NCBI GenBank assembly: GCA_951812925.1
Contig: OX638371.1
Span: 42,072,101-42,136,100 of the forward strand
Origin: Calliopum simillimum
Lineage: Eukaryota; Arthropoda; Insecta; Diptera; Lauxaniidae
Direction: 5' to 3'
Length of the DNA: 64,000 nt
Shown: one piece after another, positions 60,401 through 64,000 of the stretch
Numbering within the stretch: the first letter of the stretch is position 1
Layout of the letters: each line of letters begins with the position of its first letter
Program-made: the position numbers and the translations under genes
Notes under the pieces: generated by a model
What the model was told of the DNA's origin: nothing
The model's input: the letters and a program-made list of their open reading frames with translations, nothing else
Database searches by the model: none

Positions 60401-62617
60401 GCATTTTTTGATAGTGAAAGATTTTGCACTAGCACTAAATAAATTTCTTGATAGGGAACCTTTTTTCACTAAATTTAGTGAAAATAAAATTTAATTCAAA
60501 ACGACCAAGTCTGCTTTCTTCTTTGTGTTAAACTTCAATTATTGTTTATCCTTAAATTTATATGTGTAATTAAGAAATATGTAATATATTATATATGGGA
60601 CGTTCCTTTTGCAATTGGCTATTCAAACTGCCCGAAATTCGCTTGGATCAATTCATCAATCGACAATCGATTAGCCAAGGGATGCAGAGAAGAAGGCGTG
60701 GCAGGTATAGATATGTGTATATAATATTGATCAGCGATACCTCCTGATTCGATTTAGCCATGTTCTTCTGTCTGTCTGATTGTCCGTCAGGCTAAGCAAG
60801 ATTATTTGATTAAATTTTGTACATTGGATTCGTGGTAAAAGTAAGCTCATGGGATTGAAAAGACCAAAATCGGTAGACGGACACGTCCACCGCCCATACA
60901 AATAGATAACTAAAAGCTTAATTTAAATAAATATGTGGAAGTTCTGAGCAAAAACACATTAAGTTGGTTCATAAAATATATATACACAATTTTTATGTAT
61001 TATGTCTGCATAATGCTGACCCGTAGAAAACTATTAAGAATAACGACACTTTTCACTTACTTAATTTTTTTTTCTATACCTGCCACGCCTTCTTCTCTGT
61101 ATTACAATACATCGGGCAGTTTCTAAGCCCGTATACTAAGATGTTTTTAAATTTGACAATAAAACACGTAAATTAAAAAAAAAAAACAAATTTCTGTGAG
61201 AACAGAGAAATTGTACCCACTGTCGCACCATTAAAATAGATCCGCCGGTCATTTTCGGCAAAAAAATTTGGTCGGCCAGAATGGTTATGAAATTTAGCAT
61301 CGATGAATATAAGATTGATCAAAATCCGTGATGACGGTAAAACATTCCGAAAATTTAATAATTCAAAAATTATTTAAAAATATTTTCGGCAAGCTACGAC
61401 CAAAGCTTTTCTTATTCGTCTAAGTGTAAACTAACATTTTTTATAAAAAATTTCAGAATCCGCTATGACGGCAATTTTAGTATTGCCGGCTCCTCGCCTA
61501 TAATATTAAAAAATTATGTTATTTGGATTTTATAAAATCAAGTTGCCAACCATGATTTGAAATTTTAGAATCCAAAAACACGGAATTTTGAATTAGATCT
61601 CGATGACTTTTTTGTTTTCTTAATTTGCGGTTGCTGAATCCGAATATGGCCACCAGAACACACTTTTTTCAGGCTTATGGCGCTCATCCAGGCAATAGTG
61701 TAGTGTACTTGTTAACTGTTCCAATTGAATCATAACTTTCCGAGATATCGTTGAGTCAATTGCAAACTATCAAATCTTTTTTTTTATAACTTTTTAGATA
61801 GGTTGTCAAACAGCTCAGAACTCCTTTTTTATTAAATTTTTTCGAAATTTTTGTCTTCTATTGAATAAATTTTCCCTAGGGCGGATCGTAAATTAAGGAT
61901 TATTCGGATCGCAGACCTGAGAGAATAAAACGGTTGCCAGATTTGGAACTAGCTACCGCAACAAAAAAAAAAGTTGTCGAGATTTCAATCAAATTTTTTT
62001 CTTTCAATTTGTTGCATAAATAACATCAAATCGAAATTACTTTTCAGTAAAACAGATTGGTGTTGATGACTAATTTGGTTTTTTTGGAATAAAAATCTGA
62101 TTTCATCTTATTTATCGAAATGCGGAACAACTTAAGTTTTATTTAATTCCGACATCGAAGAGAATTGGATTACAAAACGACGCTGTATTTAATGTTTTAA
62201 GGACAATTCAAAACATCAAAACCATCAATATATAGAAGATCGGGATAAAATAGATAAGAAAAATTTTGCCTAGATTAAGAAAAAAAGGTTCTACTTTATG
62301 TATATTTTTTTTAATTTTTTGAAATGTGTCGCGCCCCCCTAAAATTGTCTTCACGTCCCACTAGGGGAGCGCGCCCCACCAGATGAGAACCTCTGTACTA
62401 AAGTAAAAAAAAAAAACATTTGTGACAGTGATATTTATGTTTTTGATCATAAAACCTTACCGCATAAGTTCATCAACAATTAGTCTTAGCTCTTTATGAA
62501 TAATTGCGAGTTCACCTTCTGTCACCCAATCTTTAATCGGATCGTGATTTTTATTTAAATACTCGTCAATATGCCTCCAATCAATGGAAAATTGTTTCAT
62601 AGTTGATTCAATGCTTT
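44781..62617 (-). CDS. IQCA1: DRC11/IQCA1-type axonemal AAA protein, four 3' exons, spliced
   Basis: Spliced on the - strand: 62617-62461, 58750-58484, 45639-45482, 45424-44781, giving 407 residues plus TGA. All junctions are GT-AG with matching phases (CG/A, AC/A, G/AT). The product resembles IQ and AAA domain-containing protein 1, the DRC11 subunit of the nexin-dynein regulatory complex of motile cilia and sperm axonemes. Order of parts: helical segment with DWRHIDEYLNK and IVDELMR; lysine-rich region followed by TADRTTISLYEELKEVG; AAA core with Walker A-like GPLRNGKK, Walker B-like ILFIQDA and sensor 1-like IMLLGTSD; helical lid with IILVPKNDYG; and EPKEFLEHFYKDED. Upstream exons (IQ motif and N-terminus) were not found and are probably beyond the window. 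The second intron is 12.8 kb of nested repeats. The gene is convergent with TfAP-2. Expression in male germ line or ciliated sensory cells is an inference from the family role. Confidence 0.88.
45482..45639 (-). CDS. IQCA1: DRC11/IQCA1-type gene, Walker A exon
   Basis: 158 nt. Encodes TLGPAKGDIKMLIQESMLG, then KPKSILLVGPLRNGKKLLCN and IIASEL. It carries the P-loop of the AAA domain as GPLRNGKK, with lysine where a canonical Walker A has Ser/Thr. The acceptor is ctctatag and the donor CG/gtaaga. Confidence 0.85.
45852..46258. mobile_element. 407-bp hAT-like MITE, confirmed by an empty site
   Basis: Ends TGGAGCTGGGGACGGGCC and (inverted) TACAGCTGGGCACGGGCC. Flanks GTTGCGAC (45844-45851) and GCTGCGAC (46259-46266) match 7 of 8 bases. 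Copy 1 of the host repeat reads CATTGCGACCCAGATTTTGA at this place, uninterrupted. Interior has GGGCCCGGGC and AAGCCCG words in both orientations, GC-richer than its surroundings. Confidence 0.85.
46384..47264. mobile_element. CACGGTGCTC inverted-repeat element, TSD CTGT, confirmed by an empty site
   Basis: Ends CACGGTGCTCTTGAACAGTC and (inverted) CACGGTGCTCTTAAACAGTC; duplication CTGT (46380-46383, 47265-47268). Copy 1 of the host repeat reads GAACCTGTCGTGTGACAG here without an insert. Inside: a 113-bp direct duplication (from about 46430 and 46543), an AG/GA microsatellite (46773-46798), a TATATG-rich stretch and a copy of the shared module (47075-47180). It splits a tRNA-like segment. Confidence 0.92.
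46430..46655 (+). repeat. 113-bp tandem duplication
   Basis: AAATCTGTGAATGGGATTTC...CAAAAATACATATCCCATAT is followed at once by a second, nearly identical copy (GGGTTTCA for GGATTTCA). The very low divergence suggests a recent duplication. Confidence 0.9.
48030..48260 (-). repeat. Partial inverted copy of the 34915-type repeat
   Basis: GATGGACAGATGGACAGACG, CATAGCTATACCGACTCATG, AGGTGACTCTGATCAATAAT correspond, in inverse, to the GTCCGTCTG / GAGTCGATATAGCCAT / GATCAGCGTCACCTCC part of the 34915 repeat. Confidence 0.65.
48519..49192 (+). mobile_element. 5'-truncated LINE, RNase H plus C-terminal Cys/His motif, 12-bp TSD
   Basis: TTGACATTTTAG flanks both ends (48507-48518, 49193-49204). It opens inside an RNase H domain (LLWVPGHCNIVGNERADELA) and runs on for about 190 codons without a stop, through TGHCLIGHHAYRMGL and a Cys/His motif CRNCSEPDEEETVEHVLCFC, to a stop at 49100. 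The 3' end is CCTAACCTAACCTAACC. An intact frame suggests a fairly recent insertion. Different family from 15955-16798, but with the same tail. Confidence 0.92.
49840..50048 (-). ncRNA. Two tRNA-like modules in the left arm of the palindrome
   Basis: Read on the - strand, the module at about 49840-49912 has TGGCTGAGCTCG (box A) and CAGGTTCAAGTC (box B). The module at about 49984-50048 has CGGGTTCGAATCCC (strong box B) and only a weak box A. Acceptor pairing is not convincing in either. Mirror copies are at 51560-51780. Confidence 0.5.
51560..51780 (+). ncRNA. Two tRNA-like modules in the right arm of the palindrome
   Basis: Inverse copies of those at 49840-50048: CGGGTTCGAATCCCAACGAT at about 51617 and CTGAGCTCGTTAAGGTGCGA...CAGGTTCAAGTC at about 51720-51775. 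They point outward from the palindrome centre, so any Pol III transcript would read toward each terminus. Confidence 0.5.
52030..52270 (+). repeat. Minisatellite, 39-bp unit, about six copies
   Basis: AATCATTGCAATAGATTTTT and AAATAGCAATAAATTTCAAA alternate with few changes. The left arm of the same palindrome has about three diverged units (49480-49590), so the arrays expanded independently after the palindrome formed. Confidence 0.85.
52995..53690. repeat. Inverted-repeat element rich in GGCAGTGGCAGT, plus inverted partial copy
   Basis: CCAAACTCCAATATCGCGTC (52997) and inverse of CCAAACTCCAATAGCGCGTC (ending about 53362) bound a 366-bp element. A second, inverted partial copy at 53515-53690 begins CCAATAGCGCGTCGGCAGTG. 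CACTGCCNN and TATTTGCTGACACTGCC words recur many times. Just left of it, CGAAAGGGTTAA (52983-52994) is a piggyBac-like end. Confidence 0.7.
53690..53830. repeat. Dispersed repeat shared with 10600-10740
   Basis: TATTGAAAATAAATTCATAT, AACTTATTAAGCAAAAAAAA, CGTACTTCTTACA, TTTCATGAATAATAGTTGCT and ATATTTAAAAAGGATT match in order the copy beside the Tc1-like fragment. Confidence 0.6.
54376..55250. mobile_element. Possible element with GGCCCACAGTGCGTTG-like ends
   Basis: GGCCCACAGTGCGTTGAGCC near 54376 and, in inverse, GGCCGCACACTGCGTTGGCT near 55230 form an imperfect inverted repeat. Target duplication not identified. CACAGTGCG-like words also occur near 42780-42840. Low certainty. Confidence 0.35.
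55850..57400 (-). pseudogene. IS630/Tc1/mariner-type transposase remnant, split by a MITE
   Basis: On the - strand from about 57390: a helix-turn-helix region with CGLSKKIATDLKVHRHTVLK-like sequence in broken frames, RAPSTSVRKAARIVKCSD, NAVKNLEAKKRAKKF and CACCVMDDETYVLVDLSQLP (first catalytic Asp). It is then interrupted by the MITE at 56467-56906 and resumes with KKFLVWQAICSCGKRSQAF, a decayed SGPIKHHA-like segment, NNVNFVPRV and a CQELRP motif ending about 56030. Same lineage as 12310-12901 and more complete. Stops and frameshifts make it inactive. Its ends were not delimited. Confidence 0.8.
56467..56906. mobile_element. 440-bp CACGGCGTG inverted-repeat MITE, TSD AACC
   Basis: Ends CACGGCGTGCCTTAACCCGT and (inverted) CACGGCGTGCTTTAACCCGT; perfect duplication AACC (56463-56466, 56907-56910). 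Arms share CATCAAATTTTTTTTNCAGA and TTCTGTTTAC. Inserted into the transposase pseudogene. Confidence 0.92.
57610..57665 (+). other. Isolated Pol III box B-like sequence with T-run
   Basis: GAGTTCGATCCCC (57632) followed by ACACAGACAAGA and a T-run. No convincing box A or cloverleaf upstream. It may be the relic of a tRNA-derived SINE. Confidence 0.3.
58484..58750 (-). CDS. IQCA1: DRC11/IQCA1-type gene, lysine-rich linker exon
   Basis: 267 nt. Encodes IEYELLQKALCADLKKKYK, a basic stretch that is almost entirely lysine, then TPVDITADRTTISLYEELKE and a segment with FDDFIAEFNFIADD. The lysine-rich block followed by a conserved D-R-T-x-x-SLYEEL motif is diagnostic of IQCA1/DRC11. The donor leaves AC, and the next exon supplies the third base of that threonine codon. 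Confidence 0.88.
58898..59515. mobile_element. 618-bp palindromic TA-flanked MITE
   Basis: Ends TATGAAGCACTCCATGCCAA and (inverted) TATGAAGCACTGCATGCCAA; TA on each side (58896-58897, 59516-59517). Arms share CACACCGGATCTACCATATT, CAAATCCTCCCGG, AAAATACAGGGTG and TTTTCATGAAAA, and meet near 59205. Half a copy lies at 37085-37215. Confidence 0.88.
59542..60223. mobile_element. 682-bp TA-flanked inverted-repeat element
   Basis: Ends TACAGGGTAGTTGGGATTCG and (inverted) TACAGGGTGGTTGGTAATCG, then CGGTAGAACACCGGAA in both; TA on each side (59540-59541, 60224-60225). Arms share GATCTTCCGATGGCTA-like sequence. It lies 24 bp from the preceding MITE. Non-coding. Confidence 0.85.
60240..60490. repeat. 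Cluster of CACTAAATTTAGTG palindromic motifs
   Basis: CACTAAATTTAGTG or close variants (TCATTAAATTTAGTGA, TCATTAAATTCAATAG) occur at about 60313, 60387 and 60468, interleaved with direct motifs TTTTTGATAGTGAA (60361, 60405) and GCACTAGCACTAAAT. No element boundary or reading frame explains the density. Confidence 0.65.
60680..60880 (+). repeat. Partial 34915-type repeat
   Basis: AGAGAAGAAGGCGTGGCAGG, TTGATCAGCGATACCTCCTG and GATTTAGCCATGTTCTTCTG match the start of the 34915 copy. An inverted scrap (TGCCACGCCTTCTTCTCTGT) follows at 61080-61100. Confidence 0.65.
61130..62460. other. DRC11-type intron, unclassified AT-rich DNA
   Basis: TTGCTGAATCCGAATATGGCC at about 61627 recalls the start of the shared internal module. 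62040-62195 is a decayed relative of the 27653 MITE. No other signal before the exon at 62461. Confidence 0.35.
62461..62617 (-). CDS. IQCA1: DRC11/IQCA1-type gene, first visible exon
   Basis: 157 nt between acceptor tttcag and donor CG/gtaagg. Encodes MKQFSIDWRHIDEYLNK, then IKDWVTEGELAIIHKELR and LIVDELMR. The pattern of a tryptophan helix followed by an EYLNK/PIKDWV/IVDExMR segment is typical of the region preceding the lysine-rich linker in IQCA1. The exon is entered with one base of a codon supplied by an upstream exon that is not in view. Confidence 0.85.
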
Positions 62618-64000
62618 CTGAAATAATATACATTATTACAAATTTTTAGTATTGACCCTTGGTGCTGTGCTATAATGGCAACACCTGCTATCGTGTTTTG
62701 TATAATTATTCAGAAGAGCAAATTTAAAGTTCAAGGTCCTATGAAAAAATCACAATACCCGATTTGGTCAAGTTGCTTTTCTAATGCACTGCAAGTCCTT
62801 GAGCAAATCTAGTTTTGCCAGCTTGTAGATCTCACCGAGAACAACACTCTGGACTCAAATTTCCAAAAAATGATTGATAGCAGGTTTTGCCATCTGAGCA
62901 CAGAGTTAATGCCATATACAGCAGAGGCTAGCTCCAGCTTTTGAGTAACAAAAATTTCACATTCGCAGTATTTGTTTGTATGGGATAAAGTCAATAAAAG
63001 AGCTTAAGCGTGTCCAAATTGTGATTTTTATTATAATCAACTAATTCGATTTCGATTAACGCCACATATTTTCTTTTAAATAGAGTTTTTTCGACCTACA
63101 ACGGCCTGGGGGCACGGTCAAATATTTTCCGATCAAGACCAAAAGTTTTATGCATGATACAAACACCCATAGTAGGGTGGAGCGAAATTTGTTTTTTGCG
63201 ATTTTCGAAATGGCTCACATGTTCTTAATAAAAAATGTTATATGGTACTTTTTGATATTTTAATGTTTTGTACTGCCACAAAGACATTGAAGTTTTTTAA
63301 AAAAAAAACATATTGCGTTGAGTTTATTTGTATGAAATAACGTCAATAAAAGAGCTTAAACGTATCCAAATTGTGATTTTATTATAATATTAACATATTT
63401 TAAACAAATTTTAACTCCTCTTAAGTATTAAAAACAGGCATTGTTTTGATGAGACCATATCTTCTTTCTGAACCACATACAGCAGCAGCAGCTTCACTAA
63501 CAATTTGATTTGAGTATGACCTTTTATTCCCTGGCCCATTTAGAATATGTAAAAATTAAAAATCGCCATAGAGCCGCGCTCCTCCACATTGTGTATTGCA
63601 AGTATATTTATGAATTTCATATGAAAAACATAAAAATTATTCTGACAGAAAATAATAGTTGCGCTGATTTATCAATCAACAAAGAAATGGTTTTCTAAAA
63701 TGTTTAGTCAAAATACATATATGTATGTTCCATGAACACTTCTTTATATACTAACCCGAAAATAAACAACTGTGAGCTTGGTTATTGCGAGTTGAAAGTT
63801 CTATGTTTTATTCAAACTTTTAGAGGCAAAAAAGGGGCTTTAAGCCGGTTTATTCGCAAGAAGGAGTTGTTTTGATCCACTTCTTCACCTTCTCCCACTC
63901 ACAAGAAAATAACAAACAAAACCTCATCAAAAATTTTCAGTGCCAACATTTGGAGGTCGATTTAATATTCATAATTTACAAATACCAAGAAAAAGACGCT
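62618..64000. other. Upstream part of the DRC11-type gene, no exon recognised
   Basis: Expected to be intron 5' of the first visible exon. Two 60-bp direct repeats (GTCAATAAAAGAGCTTAA..GTNTCCAAATTGTGATTTT) lie at 62989-63045 and 63341-63398. 63172-63200 has GGGTGGAGCGAAATTTG, a possible element end. No frame with IQ-motif or N-terminal IQCA1 character was found. Confidence 0.4.

Overview
This is a 64 kb piece of an AT-rich, repeat-laden animal genome, almost certainly an insect and probably a higher fly (Brachycera). The evidence is spliceosomal GT-AG introns, a fly-like TfAP-2 protein, degenerate mariner and Tc1-like transposons, a copia fragment, 5'-truncated LINEs and many short DNA transposons. 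The species cannot be read from the sequence. There are no bacterial-type genes, operons or CRISPR arrays.

Two host genes are supported, and they converge tail to tail. (1) TfAP-2 (+ strand) contributes seven exons between 6436 and 33090. They encode the last 446 residues: part of the transactivation region, then the basic helix-span-helix DNA-binding and dimerisation domain, and the stop codon. The 5' exons lie upstream of the window. (2) A DRC11/IQCA1-type axonemal AAA protein (- strand) contributes four exons between 62617 and 44781. Intron phases agree at every junction. Its N-terminal exons were not found and probably lie beyond position 64000. The 11.7 kb between the two stop codons holds only repeats.

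Almost everything else is mobile or repetitive DNA, and much of it can be given exact ends because target-site duplications (TSDs) are visible. hAT-like elements with 8-bp (or near 8-bp) duplications lie at 1584-3990, 5455-5843, 11572-12192, 45852-46258 and 49423-52371. Elements with CACGG termini and 4-bp duplications lie at 4606-5061, 39913-42034, 46384-47264 and 56467-56906, with relatives at 21119 and 32034. TA-flanked inverted-repeat elements lie at 1448-4321 (pogo-like), 9039-10465, 14495-15070, 28388-29749, 42988-43891, 58898-59515 and 59542-60223. A piggyBac-like MITE with TTAA flanks is at 18402-18723. Two 5'-truncated LINEs carry 12- and 15-bp duplications (48519-49192 and 15955-16798). 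Transposase remnants (mariner twice, Tc1-like, and a second IS630/Tc1/mariner lineage twice) are all broken.

The most striking property is that eight elements are long palindromes (0.6-2.9 kb) making up about a fifth of the window. Seven of them sit inside introns of the two genes, where transcription would produce long hairpin RNA. Several elements with unrelated ends share one internal module of about 90 bp, and some palindromic elements carry tRNA-like (Pol III box A/B) segments in their arms. Two copies of one tRNA-bearing repeat (14.2 kb and 45.8 kb) act as each other's empty-site reference and expose a nested insertion history.
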